A DNA stretch of 64,000 bases from an uncultured Pelagibacteraceae bacterium. Its GTDB lineage: Bacteria; Pseudomonadota; Alphaproteobacteria; Pelagibacterales; Pelagibacteraceae. Every line of letters begins with the position of its first letter. Positions within the stretch are counted from its first letter, which is position 1. The translations under genes were made by a program, and so were the position numbers. The DNA lies in contig CACNXC010000001.1 in assembly GCA_902624315.1 (NCBI GenBank), positions 62,001-126,000 on the forward strand, written 5' to 3'. The notes under the pieces were generated by a model. It saw nothing but the letters and a program-made list of their open reading frames with translations. It was not told where the DNA came from and did no database searches. Below are positions 1 to 8,710 of the stretch, in pieces.

Positions 1-201
1 TTTTTAGAAAATTTAGATACTGGAGAAAAAATAAATTATAAGATTGTAGGAAAAGATGAAGCTGATCTCAAACAAAAATTAATTTATTTTCAATCGCCTA
101 TAGGTAAAGGTTTAATAGGAAAAAATAAAAATGATTTAGTTGAAATAAAAACTCCTGCCGGGGTCAAAAATTTTGAAATTAAAGACGTAAAATATATCTA
201 A
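1..201 (+). CDS. greA: Transcription elongation factor GreA (3' end only)
   Basis: Partial gene entering from the left edge; the last 66 codons are present and end in TAA. The visible part matches the GreA/GreB C-terminal domain, which sits by the RNA polymerase secondary channel while the missing N-terminal coiled coil stimulates transcript cleavage. Recognisable elements are the SPIGKGLIGK segment, the acidic residue run after it, and a TPAG turn followed by the closing FEIKDV strand. GreB shares this fold, so GreA rather than GreB is inferred, mainly because GreA is the usual alphaproteobacterial member. The stop overlaps the end of the convergent CCA-adding enzyme gene by 4 bp, so no separate terminator can exist between them. 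Confidence 0.85.
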   Translation, partial: FLENLDTGEKINYKIVGKDEADLKQKLIYFQSPIGKGLIGKNKNDLVEIKTPAGVKNFEIKDVKYI

Positions 202-1472
202 TTGTTAACAATTTGACTTACTTGTTTATCTGAAATTTGAAAATTATTTTTTACCCATTCTTCCTCAATTATTTTTAATTTTACACCCAATTGTTTACCC
301 TCAGGAATATTGAATTTTTCCATTAAAAATTCTGCACCCACAGGCATTTTTGGTATTGTTTTATCTTTGTAGAAATCAATTAATCTTTGAATATTTTCAG
401 AATTTTTTTTTGATTTTATTAAATAATAATTGAGAATATCAGTTACAGCTTGTTTTCCATTATAATAAAAAATACCATTAAAGTTTTCCTCTCTAAAAGT
501 TTTTGGTCCAATTTTTTCCTTAAAAAAATTATCAATAATTTTAATTCTTTTTTGATCTTTTTTAGAAATATTAAATTTGTACATAAAGTAATCTGCATTA
601 TCTGTCTCATCAACAATCATTAAAGATAATAAAAAGACAAAATCAGCCTTATTAATTATTTGTTTTTTTTTTGAGTTTAATTTTGAAAAAGTTTTTAAAT
701 TATTTAATTCAGGAAAAACAATTAAAAATAATTCTGAGCTCAATTTATCATCAGCTAATTTTTCTAATATTTCTAAGTGAGTTATTTTTTTTAGCTCATC
801 TAATAGTCTCTCTTTAGATAATTTTGAGATACCACCGATATTAATTTTAAGTTTTCTGATTAATTCTGGATTATGCGGATGCTTTGAGTAATGGGCGAAA
901 AATCTTAAATATCTTAAAATTCTCAAATAATCTTCTTTAATTCTTTTATCAGCGTCTCCTATAAAATTTACGAAACCGTTTTCTAAGTCTTTTTTACCCT
1001 CAAAAGGATCGAACAAATTTCCATCTTCATCCGCGTAAATGGAATTGATGGTAAAATCCCTTCTTAATGCATCCTCTTTCCAATTTTTTGAAAATTTCAC
1101 TTTTGCATGTCTTCCATCTGTTAAAATATCTTCTCTCAATGAGGTAATCTCAAATTTGTACCCTTCTATAAGTGCTGTAATTGTTCCATGTTCAATACCA
1201 GTTTCGTAATAATCAATTTTATTTTCTTTCAAAACTTCACAAACCTTTTGAGGATCAAGATTTGTAGCCATATCAATATCATTTACTATTTCTTTATTAA
1301 TGATTTTTCTTATGCAACCTCCTACAAATCTTACTTCACTATCTGATGAATAAGAATTTATGGCTTTAAATATTTTATTTGCTGGAGTATTTTTTGTTAA
1401 ATCTCGAATACTTTGACTTATATAATTTAAATTATTTGATCTAAAAAAAATTGTATCTAAAAAATTTTTCAT
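198..1472 (-). CDS. cca: CCA-adding tRNA nucleotidyltransferase / poly(A) polymerase family
   Basis: 424 aa class II nucleotidyltransferase that builds or repairs the 3' CCA of tRNAs. The N-terminal head domain has the GG motif (VRFVGGCIRK, about residues 47-56), the catalytic DID pair (65-67), and the DALRRDFTINS motif (134-144) typical of the family. The C-terminal half is the helical RNA-binding body. Length is normal for alphaproteobacterial CCA enzymes. PcnB poly(A) polymerases share the head domain, so the exact reaction is inferred, but this would be the only such gene in the window. It is encoded just downstream of tRNA-Gln on the same strand, with 3 bp between them. Confidence 0.9.
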   Translation of the reverse strand: MKNFLDTIFFRSNNLNYISQSIRDLTKNTPANKIFKAINSYSSDSEVRFVGGCIRKIINKEIVNDIDMATNLDPQKVCEVLKENKIDYYETGIEHGTITALIEGYKFEITSLREDILTDGRHAKVKFSKNWKEDALRRDFTINSIYADEDGNLFDPFEGKKDLENGFVNFIGDADKRIKEDYLRILRYLRFFAHYSKHPHNPELIRKLKINIGGISKLSKERLLDELKKITHLEILEKLADDKLSSELFLIVFPELNNLKTFSKLNSKKKQIINKADFVFLLSLMIVDETDNADYFMYKFNISKKDQKRIKIIDNFFKEKIGPKTFREENFNGIFYYNGKQAVTDILNYYLIKSKKNSENIQRLIDFYKDKTIPKMPVGAEFLMEKFNIPEGKQLGVKLKIIEEEWVKNNFQISDKQVSQIVNN

Positions 1473-1475
1473 ACT

Positions 1476-1549
1476 TGGCTGGGGCGCTAGGATTCGAACC
1501 TAGGATGCAGGTACCAAAAACCCGTGCCTTACCGCTTGGCTACGCCCCA
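1476..1549 (-). tRNA. tRNA-Gln (anticodon TTG)
   Basis: Read on the minus strand, a complete cloverleaf can be folded. The acceptor stem is TGGGGCG/CGCCCCA, the D arm contains AGCGGTAAGGC, the anticodon loop is TTTTGGT with anticodon TTG, and the T arm contains GGTTCGAATCC. The 3' CCA is encoded in the DNA. The T-G wobble-prone first pair and TTG anticodon are typical of bacterial tRNA-Gln. The gene lies between ispE and cca on the same strand and is probably co-transcribed with one or both. Confidence 0.96.
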
Positions 1550-1582
1550 ATATTAAGTTCGTATAACACAAAAAAATCAAAT

Positions 1583-2428
1583 TTATATAGTTTTTGAGGC
1601 TATACACCAGATATTTTTGTATTTTTGAATAAACCTTTTTTTCGCACGTTCACATCTTTTTTTTGTTTGATAATATGCAACTAAAGCTGATCCCGATCCT
1701 GTCATTCTTACAAAAACTGGGTTTAGAGAATTCTCTAAATAAAGTTTCATATTTTTTAATCTTGGGTATTTTAAAAAAGCTATTGTTTCTAAGGAATTTT
1801 TCATATCTTTTAAAAAATTGATATCAAACATTTTTTTAGCTCCCTTGCCAAATTTTGCTTTATCAAACTTTCTAACCTTTGAATAAATATCCTTAGTCGA
1901 ACAACCAAAATTTGGTTTTACGATTAATGGGTAAATTTTTTTTACATTATTGAAATACTTTATTTTATTTCTTGAATTTAAAATCTTACTTTTATGATTT
2001 AAGCCTAACATCACATCTGAGCCAATTAACTTAGAAATTTTTAACATTTCCTTATTTTTGATATTGATTATTCTCTTATGAGCCAAATATCTTAGTATAC
2101 TTGCTGCATTCATTGAGCCACCGCCAAGACCAGCTTTATCAGGTATAGATTTTTTGATTTTGATTTGAAATCTTTGGTTTTTCAAAATTTTTTTTTTTTC
2201 TAAGATTTCAAATAATTTAGAAACAGTGTTTTTCCTACCTATCCTTCGAGAAAATTTTCCATTGAATGAAATTAAATGTTTTTTTGATTTAATTTCTTTG
2301 ATCAAAATTATGTCGTGCAAATCTACGAAGCTTATTATGCTCTCTATATTGTGCAAAGATTTACTTTTGCTTATAACATTTAATGCCAAATTTAATTTCG
2401 CGTGTGATTTTATTCTGGAAAAAGGCAT
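1583..2428 (-). CDS. ispE: 4-diphosphocytidyl-2-C-methyl-D-erythritol kinase
   Basis: 281 aa GHMP kinase that phosphorylates CDP-methylerythritol in the MEP isoprenoid pathway. The N-terminal AKLNLALNV segment carries the catalytic Lys (about K11). The glycine-rich ATP loop is GLGGGSMNAAS at 100-110. The catalytic Asp is in LIGSDVMLGL (about D138), and the C-terminal TGSGSA motif is present. Start ATG overlaps by one base the TAA of the TPR gene upstream, indicating an operon. A second MEP gene, ispH, lies at 18.9 kb; both feed the carotenoid genes in this window. Confidence 0.95.
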   Translation of the reverse strand: MPFSRIKSHAKLNLALNVISKSKSLHNIESIISFVDLHDIILIKEIKSKKHLISFNGKFSRRIGRKNTVSKLFEILEKKKILKNQRFQIKIKKSIPDKAGLGGGSMNAASILRYLAHKRIINIKNKEMLKISKLIGSDVMLGLNHKSKILNSRNKIKYFNNVKKIYPLIVKPNFGCSTKDIYSKVRKFDKAKFGKGAKKMFDINFLKDMKNSLETIAFLKYPRLKNMKLYLENSLNPVFVRMTGSGSALVAYYQTKKRCERAKKRFIQKYKNIWCIASKTI

Positions 2429-4113
2429 TAAGAGCTTTTAAGACCTTCGATCATCTTAATATTAATTTTTTCAATTAATTCTTTTTCAGTATCTTTCATT
2501 TTCAATACATTGGTCCAAAAATATCTAGCCTGGATTTTTCTATTGAGCTTCCACAAAATATCGCCGTAATGGTCATTCACTATCGGATCATCCGGCATCA
2601 ATTCTACGGCTCTTTTCAAAAATTTTTCAGCTCTTGGATAATCATCAGTTAAATAATAAGCCCAACCAATAGAGTCTATTATATATGGATCATCACTCTC
2701 AAGTTCGTAGGCTGTTTCAAGCATTTTAATCGCTTCATTAATTTTATAATCCCTCTCAAGCCATGAATAAGCAAGGTAATTTAGTATATAAGCATCGTCA
2801 GGTGTAATTTGCAGTGCATCAATTAAATCTTTATCGGCTTTTTCATAATTTTTAATTCGTTCATATGTACCTCCTCTTCGATAAAGAATATCTGACTTGA
2901 TATCCGAATTATCATCCAAATTTTCAATAATTTTAGAGTAATAACTTATTGCTTCTTCGTAATTTTTTGCTTTTTTATAAAAATTAGCAACATCAAATAA
3001 TATTTTTTCATTTGGATTTTCAATTTTATCAAAATTAAATTTGATAAAGTTAAGAGACTCTTGATTATTTCTCTGCGCTGAAATTATTTGCGCTTCTTTT
3101 TTTAATCTAAACCAATAATAAAAATCATCATCCTTTTTAAATTTTTTAAGAACCTTTTTTGCCTTTTCATAATCTTTATTAAAATAATGATTTTCCGCAA
3201 CAAGTGATAAATTAAATACAAATCTTGGATTAAGAAAATTTGATAAATTTAAGTAAAAATTTGACATCTCGTAATTGTCTTGTGCAGAATACAGATTTGA
3301 TATTAAAAACAAAAATTCAGCAATTAAATCATTATGATTTTTACATGAAAAGACCTCTTTAAATTTTTGCAAGTTTCCATTGTCAATCCAACTTTTACCT
3401 TGTGATAGTAGCAATGTTGAATTTAAAAATTCTATTTCATCGGTAATTACTTTTGCTTCGTTTATGTTACCATTTTCAACTAAGTAACTTATATAAAAAT
3501 AAATATACCTAGTAAAATCCGATTCAGAATCATTAATCAATTTTGAGAAATATCTCCCTGTATTAGGATCATCCAAATAACACTTTTGAAATGTTTCTGA
3601 AATATAAGATAGTCTTCCAAAGTTTTTCTTATCGTCTAAAAATTTTTTTTCTTTAAAGAGGTAAACATATTGTTTTAAGCTTTCTAAAATTGCTAAATTA
3701 AACCTGTCCTGTTCTGCAAAGTTATTTGCAATAGAAATGTATTCATAGGCAATGTCTAAGTCATTTTTTTTTAAACTATCAATTATTAATAATAAATAAG
3801 AGTCGAAAAAATCTATATTTTCATTCTCATAATTTTGTTTAATAATTTGTATCGCTTGCAATACTTTATTCTCCAATACTAATGAAGATACATACCTCTT
3901 TAAAAATGGATCATGAGCATTAATCAAAATTTTAGATGAATTGAAAAAATCTAAAGCTTCAGAATTTTTTTTATTACCAAAAGCAACTATACCTGAAAAA
4001 TATTTTGATAAATTTTTAGAATCAATTTTTTCAAAAGAATTACTTTTCGTAAACAAAGTGTTCTGATAAAATAATATTATAATAAGTATAAATTTTATAT
4101 TTTTAAGGACCAT
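2428..4113 (-). CDS. Tetratricopeptide repeat protein, probably exported
   Basis: 561 aa. Residues 1-22 form a hydrophobic stretch after a short Lys tail, looking like a signal peptide or N-terminal anchor. The rest is alpha-helical with degenerate TPR units. The clearest lie in about residues 375-540, with repeats of the type ILYRRGGTYERIKNYEKADK, AYILNYLAYSWLERDYK, YIIDSIGWAYYLTDDYPRAE and PIVNDHYGDILWKLNRK. This C-terminal arrangement resembles alphaproteobacterial TPR proteins encoded next to ispE. A scaffold role in the envelope is likely, but partners are unknown. Translation ends 1 bp into ispE. Confidence 0.75.
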   Translation of the reverse strand: MVLKNIKFILIIILFYQNTLFTKSNSFEKIDSKNLSKYFSGIVAFGNKKNSEALDFFNSSKILINAHDPFLKRYVSSLVLENKVLQAIQIIKQNYENENIDFFDSYLLLIIDSLKKNDLDIAYEYISIANNFAEQDRFNLAILESLKQYVYLFKEKKFLDDKKNFGRLSYISETFQKCYLDDPNTGRYFSKLINDSESDFTRYIYFYISYLVENGNINEAKVITDEIEFLNSTLLLSQGKSWIDNGNLQKFKEVFSCKNHNDLIAEFLFLISNLYSAQDNYEMSNFYLNLSNFLNPRFVFNLSLVAENHYFNKDYEKAKKVLKKFKKDDDFYYWFRLKKEAQIISAQRNNQESLNFIKFNFDKIENPNEKILFDVANFYKKAKNYEEAISYYSKIIENLDDNSDIKSDILYRRGGTYERIKNYEKADKDLIDALQITPDDAYILNYLAYSWLERDYKINEAIKMLETAYELESDDPYIIDSIGWAYYLTDDYPRAEKFLKRAVELMPDDPIVNDHYGDILWKLNRKIQARYFWTNVLKMKDTEKELIEKINIKMIEGLKSS

Positions 4114-4124
4114 TACTACATTGT

Positions 4125-4841
4125 ATGATTAAAAAGACTTTAAATCAAAATGCTAAATATGCTCAAGAATTCATGAAAACAATTGAAACTGATTTTATTT
4201 TTAGCGATAAACCAATCAATAGATTTAAAGTCAATTTAGCTGAAAATAAAAACACCTTAATTAATAAAAATAAATTGCTGAATGATCTTAAAACAAAGAT
4301 TAATTCAATTGAAAATTGTAATTTAAAAAATAATTCTAAGAATTTGGTCCTGGGCGAAGGTAACATTAATGCTGATGTGATGTTAATTGGAGAAACTCCA
4401 GGCGAAATAGAGGATGAAACAGGTTTATGCTTTCAAGGAGAAGTGGGCAATCTCTTAAACAAAATGTTACTAGCAATCAATATAAAAAGAGAAAATATTT
4501 ACACTACCTACTCAATTAATTTCAGACCACCAGAAGACAGAAAACCCACCGGACAGGAGATAAAACGTTATGCAATATTTTTAAAAGAACACATTGCAAT
4601 AATAGATCCAAAAATTTTAATTTTAATGGGCAGCACAGCGATGGAGGCAATTACAGGATTAAGCAAAATATCTAATGAAAGAGGTAAGTGGAAAGAAATA
4701 ATTTTAAAGAACAAAACTATTCCTATCATGATTTCTTTCAGCCCCTCCTATCTAATTAGATTTCCAGAAAATAAAAAATTTTCGTGGGCAGATCTAAAAA
4801 AAATTAAACAAAAAATTCAAGATTTAAATATTAGGATTTAA
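4125..4841 (+). CDS. Uracil-DNA glycosylase superfamily protein (family 4-like, atypical)
   Basis: 238 aa. The GETPGEIEDETG motif (89-100) matches the GExPGxxED motif of family 4 uracil-DNA glycosylases, and FRPPEDRKPT and FSWADLKK also align with the family. Two departures are visible. The whole protein has only two Cys (65 and 102), so the four-Cys iron-sulphur cluster of canonical family 4 enzymes cannot be formed. The usual HPS motif near the C terminus reads SPSYLIR, with Ser in place of His. It may still excise uracil or be a divergent relative. It overlaps rnhB by 1 bp, so both act plausibly in DNA repair. Its start is 11 bp from the divergent TPR gene. Confidence 0.8.
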   Translation: MIKKTLNQNAKYAQEFMKTIETDFIFSDKPINRFKVNLAENKNTLINKNKLLNDLKTKINSIENCNLKNNSKNLVLGEGNINADVMLIGETPGEIEDETGLCFQGEVGNLLNKMLLAINIKRENIYTTYSINFRPPEDRKPTGQEIKRYAIFLKEHIAIIDPKILILMGSTAMEAITGLSKISNERGKWKEIILKNKTIPIMISFSPSYLIRFPENKKFSWADLKKIKQKIQDLNIRI

Positions 4842-5401
4842 TGAAAACTATTGCTGGTGTTGATGAAGTTGGCAGGGGTAGCTTAATTGGACCTGTTTAT
4901 GCAGCAGCCGTAATATTAAACAAGACTATTAATAAGAAGTTATTAAAAGACTCAAAAAGTTTAAAAAAAAATAAACGAGAATTTTTAGCTAAATACATTA
5001 AAAAAAACTCTATTTGGGCTACTGGTAAAGCCTCTGTCTCAGAAATTGAAAAAATAAATATTCTTCGTGCTAGCCTATTAGCTATGGAAAGAGCGATTAA
5101 AAAACTCAAAAAAAAACCAAAACTGATTTTGATCGATGGAAATAAAACACCAAATTTAAAAAATTATAAACTTCAATCAGTCATTAAAGGTGATCAAAAA
5201 ATACCATCAATTTCTGCAGCATCAATCATAGCAAAAGTTACACGTGATAAAATGATCTCTAAGTTAGGGAAGAAATTTAAAAATTATTACTGGAGTAAAA
5301 ATTATGGATATGGAACTAAACAACATCTTAAAGCTATAAAAAAATTTGGGATTACTTCTCACCATAGAAGAACCTTTTCACCGATCAGCAAGTTAAAATA
5401 G
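4841..5401 (+). CDS. rnhB: Ribonuclease HII
   Basis: 186 aa enzyme that nicks RNA-DNA hybrids and removes misincorporated ribonucleotides. The N terminus GVDEVGRGSLIGPVYAAAV contains the first acidic pair (D8, E9). LILIDGNKTP supplies the third acidic residue, and ISAASIIAKVTRDKMI the fourth region. Length is normal. The ATG overlaps the TAA of the preceding glycosylase gene by one base, so the two are translationally coupled. A second RNase H (type I, rnhA) is at 20.8 kb. Confidence 0.96.
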   Translation: MKTIAGVDEVGRGSLIGPVYAAAVILNKTINKKLLKDSKSLKKNKREFLAKYIKKNSIWATGKASVSEIEKINILRASLLAMERAIKKLKKKPKLILIDGNKTPNLKNYKLQSVIKGDQKIPSISAASIIAKVTRDKMISKLGKKFKNYYWSKNYGYGTKQHLKAIKKFGITSHHRRTFSPISKLK

Positions 5402-5520
5402 GTTTCACGTAGAAACACCAGATGTAGTTGTTGTGAACCACCATCATACAAATGGAGTCCGAATAATTCAATCCTAGGTTGACCCAAGAATCTTTTTGGA
5501 GTCTAATTTATTTTTATAAA
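5402..5520 (+). promoter_or_regulatory. ccrM upstream region with three GANTC sites
   Basis: This 119-bp region between rnhB and ccrM holds three GANTC sequences: GAGTC at 5455-5459, GAATC at 5488-5492 and GAGTC at 5499-5503. They are 62, 29 and 18 bp upstream of the chosen ATG. GANTC is the target of CcrM-type enzymes, and in Caulobacter GANTC sites in the ccrM leader take part in its control, so methylation feedback is inferred here. Near the left end GTTTC and GAAAC arms (5402-5416) flank ACGTA. No convincing -35/-10 pair could be chosen. Confidence 0.6.
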
Positions 5521-6591
5521 ATGAATTTGGACTTTAAAAACAAATTAATAAATGGAGATAGTTTAAGGGAACTTAAAAAAATCCCTTGTGAGACTTTTGA
5601 TTTAATTTTTGCTGACCCTCCTTACAACTTACAGTTAAGAAATGAACTTATAAGACCCGATAGGTCTAAGGTAAATGCAGTCAATGATGAATGGGATCAA
5701 TTTAAAAATTTTAAAAAGTATGATGAATTTACCTACTCGTGGTTAACAGAATGTAAAAGAATTTTGAAAAAAAATGGCGCTATTTGGGTGATCGGCAGTT
5801 ACCATAACATTTTTAGAGTTGGCACCGCTATTCAAAATTTAGGTTTTTGGATTTTAAATGACGTCATCTGGAATAAAAAAAATCCTATGCCAAATTTCAG
5901 AGGGACACGTTTTACTAATGCGCATGAAACCTTGATTTGGGCATCAAAATCAGAAAAATCAAAATACACTTTTAATTATCAATCTTTGAAATGTTTAAAT
6001 GATGATCTTCAAATGAGATCGAACTGGGAGTTGCCAATTTGTAATGGTTCTGAAAGACTTAAAAAGAACGGTAAAAAGGTGCATTCTACTCAAAAACCTG
6101 AAGCTCTACTTCACAGAATTTTATTAGCAACCTCAAACAAAAATGATTTAGTTTTAGATCCTTTTTTAGGATCAGGAACAACAGCAACAGTTGCAAAGAA
6201 ATTGGGTAGAAATTATTACGGAATTGAAAAAGAAAAAAACTATTATAAGGCAGCTGAACAACGACTTAAAAATACAAAACCTATAGAAGATGATTATTTA
6301 GATACTTTGCAAAATGGTAGATCAAAGCCAAGAATACCTTTTGGGTCATTAGTTGAATTAGGAATAATTAAACCAGGCACCATTATTTTTGATAATAAAA
6401 AGAAAATCAGTGCAAAAATTATGGCTGATGGAAGTATAAAACATGCCAAAAAAGAGGGCTCTATTCACAAGGTAGCTGCATCAATATTGGGAGCAGAAAG
6501 TTGTAATGGCTGGACTTATTGGCATTATAATCTTAACGGGCAAATAGTGCCTATAGATAATTTAAGGCAAAGATTAATTTCAAAAAATTAA
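5521..6591 (+). CDS. ccrM: CcrM-type adenine DNA methyltransferase (predicted GANTC specificity)
   Basis: 356 aa from this ATG; an in-frame TTG at 5479 would add 14 residues, but the family normally begins just before the NGDSLREL segment. It is a beta-class N6-adenine methyltransferase: catalytic DPPY at about 32-35 (ADPPYNLQLR) precedes the SAM-binding DPFLGSGTT at about 213-221. The C-terminal roughly 95 residues form the extra domain of CcrM proteins, beginning near LVELGIIKPGTII and ending with the NGWTYWHY aromatic cluster. In alphaproteobacteria CcrM methylates GANTC and couples gene expression to the cell cycle. No partner restriction enzyme is encoded nearby, so it is best read as solitary. 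Its 3' end overlaps the next gene by 4 bp. Confidence 0.93.
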   Translation: MNLDFKNKLINGDSLRELKKIPCETFDLIFADPPYNLQLRNELIRPDRSKVNAVNDEWDQFKNFKKYDEFTYSWLTECKRILKKNGAIWVIGSYHNIFRVGTAIQNLGFWILNDVIWNKKNPMPNFRGTRFTNAHETLIWASKSEKSKYTFNYQSLKCLNDDLQMRSNWELPICNGSERLKKNGKKVHSTQKPEALLHRILLATSNKNDLVLDPFLGSGTTATVAKKLGRNYYGIEKEKNYYKAAEQRLKNTKPIEDDYLDTLQNGRSKPRIPFGSLVELGIIKPGTIIFDNKKKISAKIMADGSIKHAKKEGSIHKVAASILGAESCNGWTYWHYNLNGQIVPIDNLRQRLISKN

Positions 6592-7730
6592 TTATCATAA
6601 ATTTTACCTAAATAAGAGTCTAAAAACTTTTTGTTTTTAATAAATTTTTTCAAAAAAATATTTCTAAAAAAAACGGCCACAGGATTAGACAAATGAAATA
6701 CGAATTGATTTAGTTTAGATCTTCTATTAACCATTTTAGTTTTACTAACTCTATTTTTAAAGAAATCCCCTTCTGATTTATTTTCAATACTTTTAAATAA
6801 TTCATAAGCACCCTCTATGGATTGAGATGCCCCTTGAGCAAATGAAGGTGGAAAAGCAAAAAAAGCATCACCTATAAAATTAATTTTATTATTATTTGTT
6901 TTAAAAAAGTCCTTGCTAACAAATACTGGGAATATTTTTAATTCCTTAATTTTGTCAAAAAATTCTTTATTTTCTTTTGGAACCTTTTCTAAAACTTTTC
7001 TAATGAAGGAATTTTCTTTGAATAAAGAATAATTTTTTTGTTCTTCTAGAGTAAGTTCATACCTCATAATTGCTATAAAATTTAAGTCTTCACTTTGAGT
7101 TACTGGATAAATTACCTGATGAAAATCAGAGCCTAAAAATAATGAAATATTTTCATTATCAATTTTAGAAGAATTTGTTATCTTTCCTCTAATCGCTAGT
7201 GTGTTGTTGTATTTTGGTGGACTTTTATTGTTGGAAATCAAGCTTTTACTTTTTGAAAAAACTCCATCTGAAATAATTAAATAATCACATTCAAAAGTTT
7301 CATTGTTCTCAAAAGTAAGTTGAATTTTCTGATTTTCTTTATCAATACCTGAAACATTATGATTAAATTTAATTAAATTTTCTATATCCTTTTTCAAAAA
7401 ATTTATTAAATCAGATCTTTTTAAAGTAGTGTACTGACAATTCTCTGAATTAAAATCAGAGATATTAAAATCACATATCTTTTTGAAGTTTTTAGATGAA
7501 AAAAAAATTATTTTTTTTGGATTAAACTTTCTTGCATTTTCAAATTTATTAAATTCAATTTCATTTAAAAGCTTCACACTATTGACAGATAATTGAATTC
7601 CGTAACCTTCCTCAAGATTAATCGAATTATTTTTCTCATAAATTACCACTTGATAGTCTGAGTTTTTCTTGAATAAATTAGCAATAAATAATCCTGAAAT
7701 ACCAGCTCCAATAATAGCTACTTTCTTCAT
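6588..7730 (-). CDS. FAD-dependent monooxygenase, UbiH/salicylate hydroxylase-like
   Basis: 380 aa flavoprotein. The N terminus VAIIGAGISGLFIANLF is a GxGxxG dinucleotide fold, followed by an acidic residue at the end of strand 2 (VVIYEKN). A mid-protein DYLIISDGVFSKSK segment corresponds to the DG motif of aromatic hydroxylases. INFIGDAFFAFPPSFAQGAS near residue 290 is the second FAD-contacting GD motif. The substrate is not evident; ubiquinone ring hydroxylation is one possibility. It lies in an apparent minus-strand pair behind mutY, overlapping its stop by 1 bp. Confidence 0.8.
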   Translation of the reverse strand: MKKVAIIGAGISGLFIANLFKKNSDYQVVIYEKNNSINLEEGYGIQLSVNSVKLLNEIEFNKFENARKFNPKKIIFFSSKNFKKICDFNISDFNSENCQYTTLKRSDLINFLKKDIENLIKFNHNVSGIDKENQKIQLTFENNETFECDYLIISDGVFSKSKSLISNNKSPPKYNNTLAIRGKITNSSKIDNENISLFLGSDFHQVIYPVTQSEDLNFIAIMRYELTLEEQKNYSLFKENSFIRKVLEKVPKENKEFFDKIKELKIFPVFVSKDFFKTNNNKINFIGDAFFAFPPSFAQGASQSIEGAYELFKSIENKSEGDFFKNRVSKTKMVNRRSKLNQFVFHLSNPVAVFFRNIFLKKFIKNKKFLDSYLGKIYDN

Positions 7731-8710
7731 TAATTTTTCTCTAAAAATTTTACAATTTTTTTTGTAAATGAAGGCAACATGTAGTTGTCTAATTTTTTTT
7801 CATCTATCCAATGTGGTGACTTAAATTTTTCATATTTTTTTAAATATTGAATTTTAATGTTCATATTCATATTAGACATTTTGAAATTTATATTTTTATT
7901 GAAATTTTTTGGTTTGGACGTTTCCTCCATTGGAAATATCTTTAAATTTTTCAAAAAATTAAATTTAGTATTTTTAATTAATAAATATCTTTGTTTTTTT
8001 TTATAAACCTGAAGTATAAAATATTTATCTTTATTTTTTTTATTGTTCTTCGTAATACTAAAATCTTTTTTTTTGTAAGATTTACAACTCTCATTTACAG
8101 GACATTGAGAACAAACTGGATTATTTGGCTTACAAATTAATGCTCCTAATTCCATGAGCGCTTGAGCATAATCACTTGATCTTAATGATTTACCAAAAAT
8201 ATCTTTTTTTTTTATAAGATTTTCTTTTTGTATTTCACTTTGTTTTTTCAAATAAAGATATCTTTTTAAAACTCTTTCGATATTTCCATCTAGTGGAATG
8301 TATGGTTTGTTGAATGCAATTGCTAAAATAGCACTAGCAGTGTAATTTCCAACACCAGGTAATGTAATTAATTCCTCAAAATTATCTGGAAGTTTTCCAT
8401 TAAAATTTTTGATTACAATTTTGCCTGTTTTTTTTAGATTTCTTGCTCTAGAATAATAACCAAGTCCCTCCCAAAGTTTTAAAAGTTTTCTATTTTCAAC
8501 TTTTGCAAGACTATGAAAATTTGGAATTTGTTTTATAAATTTATTGAAATATGGAATGACTGTAGCAACTTGAGTTTGTTGCAACATAAATTCACTTAAC
8601 AACGTATAATATTGTTTTTTTGAGGGTGAGATTTTTTTTCGCCAAGGCAATTTTCTCTTATTAAAATCATACCAATTAAGAATTTTTTTTGTTAATATTT
8701 GCTCTTTCAT
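7730..8710 (-). CDS. mutY: A/G-specific adenine DNA glycosylase
   Basis: 326 aa from the ATG at 8710; an upstream ATG at 8755 would extend it by 15 residues into the divergent gene. It removes A mispaired with 8-oxoG. Visible are the KLPWR start, the LLSEFMLQQTQVATVIPYF helix, the helix-hairpin-helix LPGVGNYTASAI with the catalytic Asp in PLDGNIERVL, and the iron-sulphur motif Cx6Cx2Cx5C (CKPNNPVCSQCPVNESC). The C-terminal NUDIX-like 8-oxoG recognition domain is short and divergent. The start codon directly abuts that of the divergent DUF721 gene. Confidence 0.95.
   Translation of the reverse strand: MKEQILTKKILNWYDFNKRKLPWRKKISPSKKQYYTLLSEFMLQQTQVATVIPYFNKFIKQIPNFHSLAKVENRKLLKLWEGLGYYSRARNLKKTGKIVIKNFNGKLPDNFEELITLPGVGNYTASAILAIAFNKPYIPLDGNIERVLKRYLYLKKQSEIQKENLIKKKDIFGKSLRSSDYAQALMELGALICKPNNPVCSQCPVNESCKSYKKKDFSITKNNKKNKDKYFILQVYKKKQRYLLIKNTKFNFLKNLKIFPMEETSKPKNFNKNINFKMSNMNMNIKIQYLKKYEKFKSPHWIDEKKLDNYMLPSFTKKIVKFLEKN

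Noticed and set aside
2226-2441. Plus-strand ORF antisense to ispE
   Set aside because: Fully inside a well-supported gene on the other strand, with no family resemblance.
5402-5454. Rho-independent terminator after rnhB
   Set aside because: A short stem exists but no T-tract follows it.
5479-5520. Longer CcrM starting at TTG 5479
   Set aside because: The extra 14 residues do not resemble the family N terminus and would cover two of the GANTC sites; ATG at 5521 fits better.
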